A DNA stretch of 64,000 nucleotides from Istiophorus platypterus (lineage: Eukaryota > Chordata > Actinopteri > Istiophoriformes > Istiophoridae), in NCBI GenBank assembly GCA_016859345.1, contig CM029111.1, positions 12,961,714 through 13,025,713 of the forward strand. Reading direction: 5' to 3'. Position numbers and translations under genes: made by a program. The notes under the pieces were generated by a model that was not told the DNA's origin, did not search any database, and saw nothing but the letters and a program-made list of their open reading frames with translations. Position 1 is the first letter of the stretch. Each line of letters begins with the position of its first letter. Shown here one piece after another: positions 56,201-63,700 of this stretch.

Positions 56201-59200
56201 AACAAAAAGCTCGATTTCATGGCCATTGTCACAACTGCAATGAGTAAAAATTAATCATGTTTATATCTTTTTCATCTGATTTGAAATTACATATTAATCA
56301 CAATAAAGTGCCTACACACTGATCTGCGCACATTTTCTCTCCACAGTATGGTTCATTTGGCTTCCATGGAATTAAGAATGAGTCTTTATGCACACTGTCA
56401 TGAATCCAGATTAGCACATTTAGAGTTAAATGGAAAGACAATTTTACTACGACCATTTAATTTTCAGTACATTCATGCAGAGCTGCATCTGATGGCAGTA
56501 GATGTCATTTCCCATTTACTCATTCTTAGGTTTTCTTTTGCAGCTTTTCCTTAAAAATTCGACCTGGTTTTTAAAGAAAGCAGTTTTTAATATTTGCTGG
56601 CTGTGCATGAAAAGTGCAACGCCTCTCTACAAGGTAAGAGGTGAAACTAATCGATTACTGCAATCAAATTAGTAGGAAAATTCATCCCGCTCGATTCCCT
56701 GTATTGCTGAGACGGGCAAGAAAATCTTCATAATTACATGACTGCCTGTTGCTGTCTTAGACATGCCCTCTAGATAATGCACCGGGATGGTGTTAATGCA
56801 ATTAGATCCTATGTTTTTTAATCAGACCTCTGACACACTAACGCACAGATTTTCGGAGACGGGAAAAATAAGTTTGGTCTCAAAGTCTGACACACAGGTT
56901 CCAACTCCGATTCTCAGGTTCAAGGAAAAATCAACAATCAATACTTTGACCTATTAAAGAGAACAAAAAACTCAAATGAATAATCCTTTTCACTCTTATG
57001 AGGAGGAGAAGGAGAGTGTAGTCAATATTTATGGAACATGAAAAACACTCTCCTGAAATGCAGGAGCCTGAGAACACCGAATCAAGAGTTTGGACATGAT
57101 GTACAAGCTTTTCCTGGTGCAGAAAAATGCAGCCTTATCCCTCTGACGTAGTTCTTGGATCTATTTTACAAAACATGCAAATACTAACTAGGGGCAATTA
57201 AAAACACATTTCTACTAATAGTTAAGAAATAGCATTTATTTCCCCTAACCCCATTCCTACATGCTTCCTTAGTGCTGACTGTTAGCGGATTGCATCGAGG
57301 GAGAGAAAACAAATTTGGTAGGAGGAAATAGAGATGGGAATGCTATTAATGGTCCTTTCCGTGGAGACACTCTGGGGTGGGCTCTTATTGGCAGATCTGT
57401 GAATCCTTGTTCCCTCACACCACAATTTAAAACATGTTTTTAAGCTGGAGTGGGGTTCATAGGTTGGCTCAGAGTAAGACAGAAATGGGAAGCAGAGGGA
57501 TGAGAGAGACCTCAAAGTGGTAATCAAAATCAGTGCTGTCATTCGTTAGCACTCTGAGTGGGGACCTTGTGGATAACAAGCAATGGGGCAATAAGCAGAA
57601 TGAAGGAGTGTGAAATGATATGGGAACATGAACAGACAGCAGCCCTGGCCCTCCTCAAAGGACCAGGACAACATGGCTGTCAACATCTATTTTGCTCCCA
57701 TCATTAACACTATAACAGCACTGGCTTGAAGTCCCCTTGCAGCCTCATTTAATTTCAGGGCATTATGAGAATAAGAGCTAGAGTTTTTACTGTATTGTTC
57801 AGCACTGGAGTTCTGTATTCAGTTAAAATCTGTCCCCTAAAATAACAAGTTTTATCATCTCTTCTCTTTTTTATCTTCAGGAATAGCTGGCACACCGGTG
57901 GTCTTCAACGTGAATGGAGATGCTCCTGGACGCTATGAAATCTACCAATACCAGATCACAAATAACACCACAGAGTACAAGATCATTGGCCACTGGACAG
58001 ATCAGCTCCACTTAGACGTATGATTATTTTAAATATCAGATACAATATGTCTGGGAAATAGTATGATTGAGTTTTCTGATAATGTGAGTGACAGATTTCT
58101 CATCAGGCTCAATATGGATTCAATAATACTTTGACCATCTGCCAAAATGATTTATCGGCAGACATCCCACATTTGGCTATTTAGCATTTCATCACTATTT
58201 CAACTCATTTAGCCTTGACAAGACAATACAAAAAGCAAATGGCATTAAATATCCAATCTGCAGCTTCAATATGGAGGAATTGGAGGAGAAAACTTCACAA
58301 TATTTGATAAAAAAAAACTGCAATGGAGTGCACCTGTCATCAATTAGGACTAAAGCCAACATGATCTCAAAATATACTTTTTCATTTGAATTTTATTTTC
58401 CTCCAACAATGGCAAAGCAGCCTCTTAATTTCCAACTATTATCTGTGACATTTACAGCAACTCTAATATTGTCACACATAGTAGAGCTCTGTTTGTTCAC
58501 CTTCTCATACCATATCATTGTTATCAAAGATTATGCAGTATGCATCTTGCCGGTGGCAGGTTTTATAGGGCAACCAGAATGATATTAATAATAGATCATC
58601 CTCTTTCTGGTTGCCTTTAAAATTTATAAACATACAGGCTAGCTAATGCTTGAGGTCAATACAGAATGTCTTGCACAGAATTTCCACAGCATTTCCACTG
58701 TAAATTATGCTTATATGTGTAGGTCTAAGACAAGGCCATCGTTTTGCATTAAGCTTATTTTGAAATTTGCAGTCATTAATAGGTGCAGATTCATCAGTTT
58801 CCTCTTTGACATATACATATACATGAAGCACGGATCTTCCGTGTTGCATATGTTTTAAAACTAATTTGTTTTCATGCCACACTTTGTGAGGAATGATGCG
58901 TATGCATTATTTTTGTTGTTCTTCATTATTTATACATGAACCCCCAGGCAACTTTATTTTGTTAATGCACATACCTTAGGTATGGTATTTGTTACTGTAG
59001 AAATCAAGGTCCTGAGTTACTGCTGCACACAGATCGACTAACAAGCTTCATCTGCATAGCTGTCACCTCCAAGAAAAAACCAAGAATGCTAAATGGAGAT
59101 TTTTTAAGAAACAAAACCAACCATCTGAACCATCCAGATGGTTATTTGAATAGCTGAGTACTCCCTATCCCTATCCACACCCTATTTCACTTAATAAGGC

Positions 59201-60758
59201 CCTGAGCAAACTGTGTTGTAATAAAAATAAATAAGGTCTATGCAACAGCACAGACACATCATACTGATACTGCATTGCAATGTGTTGAGGCTGCAGTGCT
59301 TGGAAGCTTGACTCTATTTACTTATCATTCCTCAAGTAAGTGCAACATTCCATGGAGGTAATTAAACAGCTGTCATTCCCTGTTGAGTTATAATTCACTG
59401 AGTTTACACACTTATTTCTTGATTTAAAAAACAAAAAAAACAAAAACGTGCCCCTTTCATGTGGTAAATATCTCATTTACTGTTTGTTCATTCCATCATG
59501 TACTTCTTTGTGAGTGAACTAACCAACCATTTGTTAACTGAACTATGTCCTCATGCATTATATAGTGTGTTATGTAGCTAGTGAAACAATATCTAGAAAC
59601 GTGTGTATATGTTTTTGCTATGTTGAACCATAACGGTTAGTTTAATCCTAGTTTAAAAGTGCTTTTTAATTGTGATTATGAACCTCCCCAAATGCATTAA
59701 TACTGAAAAATTGCACAGTTTTTTGTTTGTTTTTGTTTTATTTATCTATTTATTTATTTTTCCTTGTTTGGGTTTCAGGCTGTACGTAGCAAATTCTTCT
59801 CCTTTTCTCATACCCCACCCAGATCAATGAGATGCAGTGGCCCGGTGGAACACAAGAAGTCCCCTTCTCTATTTGCAGCCAACCCTGCCGCCCTGGCCAG
59901 CGCAAGAAGACAGTGAAGGGAATTCCATGTTGTTGGCACTGCGAGAATTGTGATGGTTACCAGTATCAGGCAGACACTTACACCTGCAAGATGTGCCGCT
60001 TTGATTTGCGGCCTAATGAGAATCACACTGGCTGCGTTCCAATCCCCATTGTCAAGCTGGAGTGGAGCTCCCCATGGGCAGTAATCCCTGTTCTCATCGC
60101 TGTCCTGGGCATTATGGCAACGCTGTTTGTGGTCGTCACCTTCATACGCTACAATGACACACCCATTGTTAAGGCATCAGGTCGAGAGTTGAGCTACGTG
60201 CTGCTGACTGGTATCTTTCTGTGCTATGCTACCACATTCCTCATGATCTCCACCCCTGATGTGGTTATATGCTCACTGCGGAGGATTTTCCTGGGCCTGG
60301 GTATGAGTATAAGCTACGCAGCACTGCTTACCAAGACAAATCGTATCTACAGGATTTTTGAGCAGGGCAAGATGTCGGTCAGTGCCCCTCGGTTCATCTC
60401 CCCAGCGTCCCAGTTGGTCATCACATTCAGCCTGATATCAGTGCAGCTCCTCGGGGTGTGCATCTGGTTTGGTGTTGACCCATCACAAGCCATCATCGAC
60501 TACGAGGATCAGCGTACGGCCAATCCTGAAATGGCCCGTGGTGTTCTGAAATGTGACATATCAGACCTGTCCCTCATCTGTCTGCTGGGTTATAGCATGC
60601 TGCTGATGGTCACCTGCACGGTTTATGCCATCAAGACCAGAGGGGTTCCCGAGACATTCAACGAGGCCAAGCCCATTGGCTTCACCATGTACACCACCTG
60701 CATTGTATGGCTTGCCTTCATTCCCATCTTCTTTGGGACTTCACAATCAGCAGAAAAG
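13460..60758 (+). CDS. grm4: Metabotropic glutamate receptor 4 (group III mGluR), partial gene, seven internal exons
   Basis: Class C G-protein-coupled receptor for L-glutamate; mammalian group III members are mostly presynaptic and couple to Gi/o to lower cAMP and transmitter release. The coding sequence joins 13460-13676, 35349-35484, 38505-38659, 39510-39650, 50586-50786, 57881-58017 and 59823-60758: 1923 nt, 641 codons, no stop, every junction in frame. Taking the first residue (Ile) as mammalian mGluR4 position 174, the remembered ligand contacts fall on the expected residues: Ala180, Thr182, Tyr230, Asp312, Lys317, Lys405. The last residue would be 814 of 912. Signal peptide, early lobe 1 (Lys74, Arg78, Ser159), TM7 and the tail are outside the window. 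mGluR4 is favoured over mGluR6/7/8 by VASEG and IQKSREDG in exon A, KLSRHA-KKG in exon D, KASGREL (7 and 8 have RASGREL) and GMSISYAALL. The paralogue call is by memory, not by alignment. Confidence 0.93.
13808..13833 (+). repeat. AT microsatellite
   Basis: (AT)13, beginning 131 bp downstream of the exon A donor. Confidence 0.98.
16893..16961. repeat. Inverted repeat enclosing three direct repeats
   Basis: Perfect 14-base arms TTAAGCTATCGATG (16893-16906) and CATCGATAGCTTAA (16948-16961). The intervening segment carries three related units starting GAGCAAGTTG (16906), GAGCAAATGG (16922) and GAGCAAGTTG (16936), spaced 16 and 14 bases apart. No transposon terminus or target-site duplication is evident. 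Confidence 0.9.
18957..18981 (+). repeat. AAAT-type microsatellite
   Basis: Five to six copies of AAAT with a GAAT variant at the end. Confidence 0.85.
19216..19309 (+). repeat. TA/AT microsatellite
   Basis: Pure TA repeat over about 19220-19281, then TACATACATATATATACATA interruptions to 19309. It is self-complementary and able to extrude as a cruciform. Frames encoding Tyr-Ile strings here are artefacts. Confidence 0.98.
20554..20960 (+). repeat. Fish-type interspersed repeat, about three partial units in tandem
   Basis: Three partial units begin at about 20554, 20638 and 20784. Shared words are GTCAGG or GTCACGGGATCA, CATTAGGATT-ATCCTCTG, a CAATCCATC-like stretch and GAGACATTTCA. The third unit ends in CTGGACCAAAGTGGTCGACC followed by a run of GACC/GACCGTCCGAC. 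It matches the single copy at 2371-2508. The shared word order supports tandem duplication or nested insertion of one repeat family that is widespread in percomorph fish, as far as I remember. Confidence 0.65.
21996..22099. repeat. Compound TG / CA / AT / TG microsatellite
   Basis: The order is GT (22004-22032), GTATGTATGTATT, CA (22044-22059), AT (22059-22070), GT (22070-22098). The first GT block and the CA block are complementary, as are the CA block and the last GT block, so alternative hairpins are possible. Nearly all of it alternates purine and pyrimidine. Confidence 0.95.
22732..22793 (+). repeat. Polypurine tract
   Basis: About 60 bases almost entirely A and G, with AAAGGAAGGGAGGGAG and AAAGGAAAGAAGAGAGG segments broken by single C/T bases. 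It is a low-complexity tract. Confidence 0.8.
24406..24525 (+). repeat. Decayed interspersed repeat
   Basis: It contains GTTTGAAGATGTTTCACCTA, then a TCTTTGGTTCTGAATTCTTC-like stretch and ACATGACCTGGATGACTGAG. I recall a common fish repeat with words such as GAAGACATTTCACCTCTCAT and ACCTGGATGACTGAGA in this order. The family name is not known to me. Confidence 0.45.
26305..26480 (+). pseudogene. Remnant of reverse transcriptase C-terminus
   Basis: About 58 codons of recognisable sequence (MLQRSVRAAEKIIG to about WQKVW), lacking the palm motifs and all upstream domains. It has no start and is not a host gene. See the enclosing mobile element for context. Confidence 0.65.
26518..26534 (+). repeat. 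C17 homopolymer
   Basis: Seventeen C inside the LINE fragment. It may be a post-insertion expansion. Confidence 0.95.
27339..27362 (+). repeat. T24 homopolymer
   Basis: Twenty-four T followed by AGAG. It could be the poly(A) tail of a minus-strand retroposon, but no body is recognised upstream on that strand. Confidence 0.9.
29640..30175. mobile_element. Decayed non-autonomous DNA-transposon-like repeat
   Basis: The left end has GGCTCGGAACGGGAATC and ACCGGTCCCCTTATCAATTC; the right end has AATTCGGAACCGGTTCTCAA and CAATTCCTATTCC. The ends are imperfect inverted relatives (GGAAT/ACCGGT words). Inside are words I recall from a fish repeat: GAACAAGCTCCA, CGTGACTCACGTGTGC, AACCTGATGCTGTTTTCATC and ATTAATTAAAGGACCGC-GAG. 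No transposase frame is present. Exact ends are uncertain. Confidence 0.45.
30260..30400 (-). repeat. SINE/LINE-tail-like repeat
   Basis: TTTAGTGTCTTGCTCCAGGA, CACTTTAGC-like and GGGGACTGAACCTGGTCC resemble the common fish motif that runs from a CTTGC-CAAGGACACTT word to a GGGA-TCGAACC word. GGGGACTGAACC is a reverse-strand B-box-like sequence, hence the minus strand. It resembles the element at 55698-55860. Confidence 0.45.
32466..32600 (+). repeat. Possible tRNA-like SINE remnant
   Basis: CCCAGAGGTTTGGGTTCTAATCCCCTGG (32518-32545) contains a B-box-like GGTTCTAATCCC, preceded by GGGCCCGCGACGGGCCC, itself a short GC stem. No convincing A box is seen, so this is tentative. Confidence 0.3.
35349..35484 (+). 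CDS. grm4: grm4 exon B (ligand-binding domain lobe 2)
   Basis: 136-bp exon. The acceptor is a T-rich tract ending CCAATTAG before 35349; the donor is CAG|GTGAGA after 35484. The incoming phase completes a split Gly codon, and the outgoing AG begins a split Arg codon. The product reads GLCISQSVKIPREPRAGEFD and continues to VVIIFANEDDIR, matching the mGluR4 segment around IPREPKAGEFDKIIRRL and NARAVIIFANEDDI. It lies in lobe 2 of the bilobed domain. It was too short for a simple ORF search and was found by its splice sites and homology. Confidence 0.94.
35485..38504 (+). other. grm4 intron B-C, 3.0 kb
   Basis: Bounded by GTGAGA at 35485 and an acceptor ending at 38504. It contains a decayed repeat at about 35930-36290 and overlapping short palindromes at about 36468-36494. 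The remainder is AT-rich with no coding potential that I can support. Confidence 0.9.
35930..36290 (+). mobile_element. Decayed hAT-like non-autonomous repeat
   Basis: It starts CCATTGGTGGAATGCAAGTA AGTACATTTATGCAAGTACT, close to a common fish repeat end (TGGTGGAA-TAACTAAGTACATTTACTCAAGTACTGTA). An AATAATAATCAAATAATAGA-type core follows. A later part, CTTCTGTACTTATTT then TTTGAATGCCAGGCTGT and ATTTACACTGTAATATTAC, resembles the 3' half of the same repeat. No transposase frame is present. The ends are eroded. Confidence 0.5.
38505..38659 (+). CDS. grm4: grm4 exon C (ligand-binding domain, Asp312/Lys317 region)
   Basis: 155-bp exon. Acceptor CTGAAAG ends at 38504; donor AAAG|GTATTT follows 38659. 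The product runs RLLQAAKKANQTGHFIWVGS, then DSWGSKITP, then EGAVTILPKRQSIK. Asp and Lys of DSWGSK (codons at 38566 and 38581) correspond to mGluR4 Asp312 and Lys317, which contact the ligand amino group and distal acid group. NQT is an N-glycosylation sequon. The donor +3 to +6 bases (ATTT) are a weaker match to consensus than the other donors of the gene. Confidence 0.95.
38660..39509 (+). other. grm4 intron C-D, 850 bp
   Basis: The shortest intron in the window, from GTATTT at 38660 to TTCTTTCAG ending at 39509. It holds a small impure TTG/CTG triplet run (39246-39272). Nothing else is seen. Confidence 0.9.
39246..39272 (+). repeat. Short TTG/CTG triplet run
   Basis: Eight to nine impure TTG/CTG triplets in intron C-D. 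Confidence 0.8.
39510..39650 (+). CDS. grm4: grm4 exon D (ligand-binding domain)
   Basis: 141-bp exon. Acceptor TTCTTTCAG ends at 39509; donor ACAA|GTGAGT follows 39650. The product reads GFDRYFISRTLENNRRNIWF then AEFWENNFQCKLSRHAVKKG and ends GIKKCT plus the first base of Asn. The stretch KLSRHA-KKG is the best single discriminator for mGluR4, since mGluR7 and mGluR8 differ here. A long TG microsatellite begins 90 bp downstream of the donor. Confidence 0.95.
39741..39817 (+). repeat. TG microsatellite near exon D donor
   Basis: TG repeats with GCGTATG and GCGTGCGTGCATGCGTGCGC interruptions, starting 90 bp downstream of the GTGAGT donor at 39651. The transcribed strand gives UG repeats. Confidence 0.97.
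41230..41274 (+). repeat. CA microsatellite
   Basis: Pure CA over 41230-41266, then TCGCACACA. It is in the opposite orientation to the TG array at 39741-39817 in the same intron. Confidence 0.97.
41432..41449 (+). repeat. C-rich run
   Basis: C8-A-C9, a low-complexity tract. The opposite strand is a two-block G run. Confidence 0.95.
42498..42514 (+). repeat. GA microsatellite
   Basis: Short (GA) run of about eight units. Confidence 0.85.
47963..47995 (+). repeat. GA-rich tract
   Basis: AGAGAGAGAGAG, ATAAAGT, then GAGAGAGAGA. A low-complexity purine tract. Confidence 0.85.
49640..49850. promoter_or_regulatory. TAAT-rich candidate enhancer (speculative)
   Basis: Within about 210 bases I see GCTAATGAAAGC, GCTAATTGAAACC, GCGATTAACAC, CATGATTAATATAC, ACTAATTACATTAATGC, AATGATTAGG and CTGATTAATAG. 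These homeodomain-type cores sit in non-repetitive sequence about 0.7 kb upstream of exon E. It looks like a conserved non-coding element but only alignment could show conservation. Confidence 0.3.
50586..50786 (+). CDS. grm4: grm4 exon E (ligand-binding domain, Lys405)
   Basis: 201-bp exon. Acceptor TTCTTTCAG ends at 50585; donor ACAG|GTGTGT follows 50786. It starts by completing an Asn codon, then HERIGKDSSYEQEGKVQFVI, and continues through AHALHNMHKDLCPGKVGLC to KYIRNVNFTG. Lys of QEGKVQF (codon at 50630) matches mGluR4 Lys405, which binds the distal carboxylate. NGT and NFT are N-glycosylation sequons. Phases are 1 in and 1 out. Confidence 0.95.
51882..51911 (+). repeat. Short CA/CG microsatellite
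   Basis: ACACACGCACGCACTCACAC followed by (AC)5, impure. Confidence 0.9.
55698..55860 (-). mobile_element. tRNA-derived SINE-like element, minus strand
   Basis: Read on the minus strand it begins CAGCTGCGGTGGCTCAAGCA, with an A-box-like TGGCTCAAGCAG (plus positions 55840-55851) and a B-box-like GGCAGTTCAATCCC (55796-55809). This is the spacing expected of an RNA polymerase III promoter. The body then carries the complement of GGTTCAGTGTCTTGCCCCAG, and the tail the complement of ACACTTTTATTAAAAGCAAA. These words match a repeat common in fish as I remember it. No clear flanking duplication was found. It is intronic and antisense to grm4. Confidence 0.65.
57881..58017 (+). CDS. grm4: grm4 exon F (end of ligand-binding domain)
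   Basis: 137-bp exon. The acceptor is a CTTTTTTATCTTCAG tract ending at 57880; the donor is GAC|GTATGA after 58017. The product reads GIAGTPVVFNVNGDAPGRYE then IYQYQITNNTTEYKIIGHWT and ends DQLHLD. The NGDAPGRY block is a group III signature near the end of the Venus-flytrap domain. NNT and NTT are overlapping glycosylation sequons. It ends in phase 0 and so joins directly to the ATC that starts exon G. Confidence 0.95.
58018..59822 (+). other. grm4 intron F-G, 1.8 kb
   Basis: Bounded by GTATGA at 58018 and CACCCAG ending at 59822. It has a perfect 9-bp hairpin (59119-59143) and a T/A-rich tract at about 59720-59765. Nothing else is seen. Confidence 0.9.
59119..59143. repeat. Perfect 9-bp hairpin
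   Basis: Arms AACCATCTG (59119-59127) and CAGATGGTT (59135-59143) with a 7-base loop. Confidence 0.85.
59823..60758 (+). CDS. grm4: grm4 exon G (cysteine-rich domain and TM1-TM6)
   Basis: 936-bp exon, 312 codons, phase 0 at both ends; acceptor CACCCAG ends at 59822 and donor AAAG|GTGAAT follows 60758. I recall the same 936-bp exon in mammalian group III receptors. Exon residues about 18-71 are the cysteine-rich domain with nine cysteines, including PCCWHC. TM1 is about 84-108, TM2 120-141, TM3 150-172, TM4 196-215, TM5 249-270 and TM6 285-306. Cys150 (start of TM3) and Cys244 (loop 2) should form the conserved extracellular disulfide. RYNDTPIVKASGRELSYVLL and FNEAKPIGFTMYTT are family signatures. 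The exon stops at SQSAEK, so TM7 and the cytoplasmic tail need at least one more exon beyond 64000. Odd point: intracellular loop 2 reads EQGKMSVSAP, with Met (codon at 60372) where mammalian group III receptors have Lys or Arg. Confidence 0.97.
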
Positions 60759-63700
60759 GTGAATGTTTGATTTGAAATGCCGTTGAAGTGTAAAACACCC
60801 AACAAGGTTTGCCCCATTCTTATATTTTAGGGTTTTAGATTTAGGCACTGTTACCAATGCACTCACTACTCGGAAGCCAATTTCGCTGTATTTACAAAGA
60901 GCACATTGGCAGCGAGTCAGTAATATTCAGTTTTTGCATGTTGGGAGTCGGTTTTCCATTTAGAGTACTTTTATATTTCCTGTGTGCCTAATTGTGAGGA
61001 AAATGGCCACTCAAGTTATGTTTGTTACTCAGTATCAGCCTCTTATATTTTTTTGGATGCTGCCACCATTCATCTTGAGATGATGGGCTTTGTGCTCCAC
61101 TGTGAGGATTACAAGGCTTTTAGAGTCGACTTGTGAGGATAATTGATTCAACTCAAGTTTGCTTGGATGTGTTTTCTTTAATTGTGTTTCTGTGTGTTTG
61201 ATTCAGCTTCACTGGGTGGTAATAACCAGTAGTCAATCACGGCACATTCACGCACACAGAGAGAGATAACACGTGTTTGTGAAGTAGCATAAAATTACTC
61301 TTTCTTGTCAGCTGAAAGCGAATCACCAATTACCTCTAACACCGAGGTCACTTGACACAAATGTGCATTTAAAAAAGCAGCAAGTGGAACAGTCAAACAA
61401 ACAATTGCAATGGAAGATTCAGTGTGGGAATGCTATGGCGCTGCACAATAAAAACTTGACAGCCTTTAGACTGCAACTGAAGAGAGTTGGTGTGAAAAGG
61501 CGAAGTAGTTCATACGTGCGCATGGTACTAATAAAATGATAGTAGAGGCCAATGCCTCAACACCTATTAAAACATGTAAAGTGTTAATTGGACAAAGGCT
61601 ATGGGGGATGTGCCCTTTGAGGTAAGGACATCGTTTCTCTTCTCTGCAGTTCTTAAAAAAAATACATGTCCTAAAATCATTAAAATATTAAGAACACTAT
61701 CCAGTTGTCCACTCAATGTAAGATTATCATTCTTCCAGGGTACTATTTTCAATACTATTGCCCAATACCATCTTTTGAGAAATACAATGCAACATCTGGA
61801 ACTGTGATCTGCCCTTTTTGTGCTTTCAGTATGCCAAGTAACACTTACTAAAATTTGTCATGGAAGATCAGGAGGAGAGAACAGGGAGAATGAACAACTG
61901 AGGCTTTAATCGTGTTTTTTTTCCACCCCTTTGCTCTATGTGCAGCACAAAACTCTACATTTAATTATAAAAGCATTAATTTGGAATCACCTTGTGCCAG
62001 AATCCATTTGATCCTCTTTGCCAGGTTTGTTTTTTGTTGATTTGGTCAAATCCCTTTAGTATCAATAGGAAGCAAGGATGTTTTCCAAATTATATGACAC
62101 TGCCCAAATCAATCTTTTCTTTACTTTGTTGCTGGTGGAGTATAAAAGCTGGTGGCAGGACACCATAGGCAGAAAAGATTATTCTGTCAAATGCTTTATT
62201 ATTTGACACATACACTCACTTTAAAGTTGTCAGGAGCCATGTCACTTTTCACAGAGTGTGATCAATTGCAAAGGCAATACGTGCATTTAAAAACAAAGCC
62301 AGGGATGACACAGGCAGCTGGGATACAAATGATCTGCTCTTCACTTCTGTCTCTGCCACAGAAGAGCAGGTGGATAAACTAAGGGGGGATATCACTCTCA
62401 ATCTAAAAGGTTTTCAAATAAATCCAACTGGCATTTAGACAATTCAGAGAATTGTGTCGTTACCCCAACAATCTAGGTTGTATTGATTTACACCATGAAA
62501 ATAAGAAATAAAAAACATCACTAACTATGAACTATTACCAGAACAAGCCCTCTAAACTTAAATTTTATTTTCCTTTTATCATAGAAGCAATCATCTTTTA
62601 TTTCCCTGGATGGAATGTATCCTGCTCATTTAGTATTGTCTTATATACACCATTAAATATTAATCCATTCTTCTAAATGTGAATAAAATGTTTGGTATAA
62701 ATACTCATTATTCAGCGGCTCATCTATTAATAATTGAAAACATGATGCTCTATGGCCCTACTGTGATCTGGCCTTTTGAACTGAGTTCCAAAGAACCAAT
62801 CCCTGTATGTTTTTGGACAGGCCTTTTTCAAAGCATAAGCCCTGACTTTTCATAGCAGTAAAAGCATGATACAAATTTCATTAACAATGGCTCAGTTCAA
62901 TGTCTCTCAGTAAGTCATGCCAGTGAGAGAGCAGGCACACCACCGGCATTCTGGATGGAATGCAGTCACTTATAATGTTAATAATTATATCCTTGTCAAA
63001 ATATCTGCTGTGAAAAATAAAGTCTCTTTTTCACAGCAAATATTTTGACTTGCCATAGTAGGAAAAGCACAGGTGCTACTAATTACTAACATTATTGATG
63101 CCTCTATTCTATTCAACTGTCCCAGTAAGCCAAAGGACTTGGAAGAGGTGTGGAAGTGTGTTTCCATTCACATGCTTTGCTTATAGTTAGGGACAGCACT
63201 GGCAGCTGTCTGGACCAGAGATGTGATGCTTAATGACAAAAAGGAGCAATCCCGTTTCAAGGAAACTTCATAATGCGTCCGCCTGCTGAGGTTTCTGTCC
63301 CTGGCCCCGTTCCCTCACTGTGCCGATGGAGCAGATTGGCAATCATATCGGCGTGTCAGGGAAAATTTATGTCACCAGGGCCGATGGAAGTGGACAAGGG
63401 TCTTGGCTCCCCTCACAGAGTGACTCCACTCTTTACCCCGGAGGGGTAGCAATATTGTTCCGTACTCACCCCAGGCCATGTGTAATCTTCTCAGGAGATT
63501 ACAACACTCCCCCTCTATCACCAAGGAATGCTCAAGTGCTGCTTGCAGTATGAGAGAATACAATACCCTGTCAGTTCCATTTTGCACTGACATCTTTTTT
63601 TCTTAACTGACGTGACTTAAGGGGGCTTAATTTGTGTAAGGCGTCTCTATAGTTTTTGGTTTTTTTATAGCATTAACATCATAGTCACTGTATGACAGGT

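Larger units (their letters stand above)
50787..57880 (+). other. grm4 intron E-F, 7.1 kb
   Basis: Bounded by GTGTGT at 50787 and CTTCAG ending at 57880. It contains a short CA/CG array (51882-51911), a minus-strand SINE-like element (55698-55860) and a TAAT-rich patch (about 56650-56830). Nothing else is recognised. Confidence 0.9.

Noticed and set aside
59808..60026. Minus-strand open frame within exon G
   Set aside because: It is a shadow of the conserved receptor exon on the + strand.
13460..60758. Assignment to grm8 (or grm7, grm6) instead of grm4
   Set aside because: KASGREL, VASEG with IQKSREDG, and KLSRHA-KKG favour mGluR4. Some group III positions such as IIDYEDQRT and SISYAALL are shared or mixed, so a small doubt remains.
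63320..63553. 77-codon open frame near the right end, considered as the next grm4 exon
   Set aside because: It contains no LYIQTTTL or TM7-like sequence and no family motif, so the final exon must lie beyond 64000.
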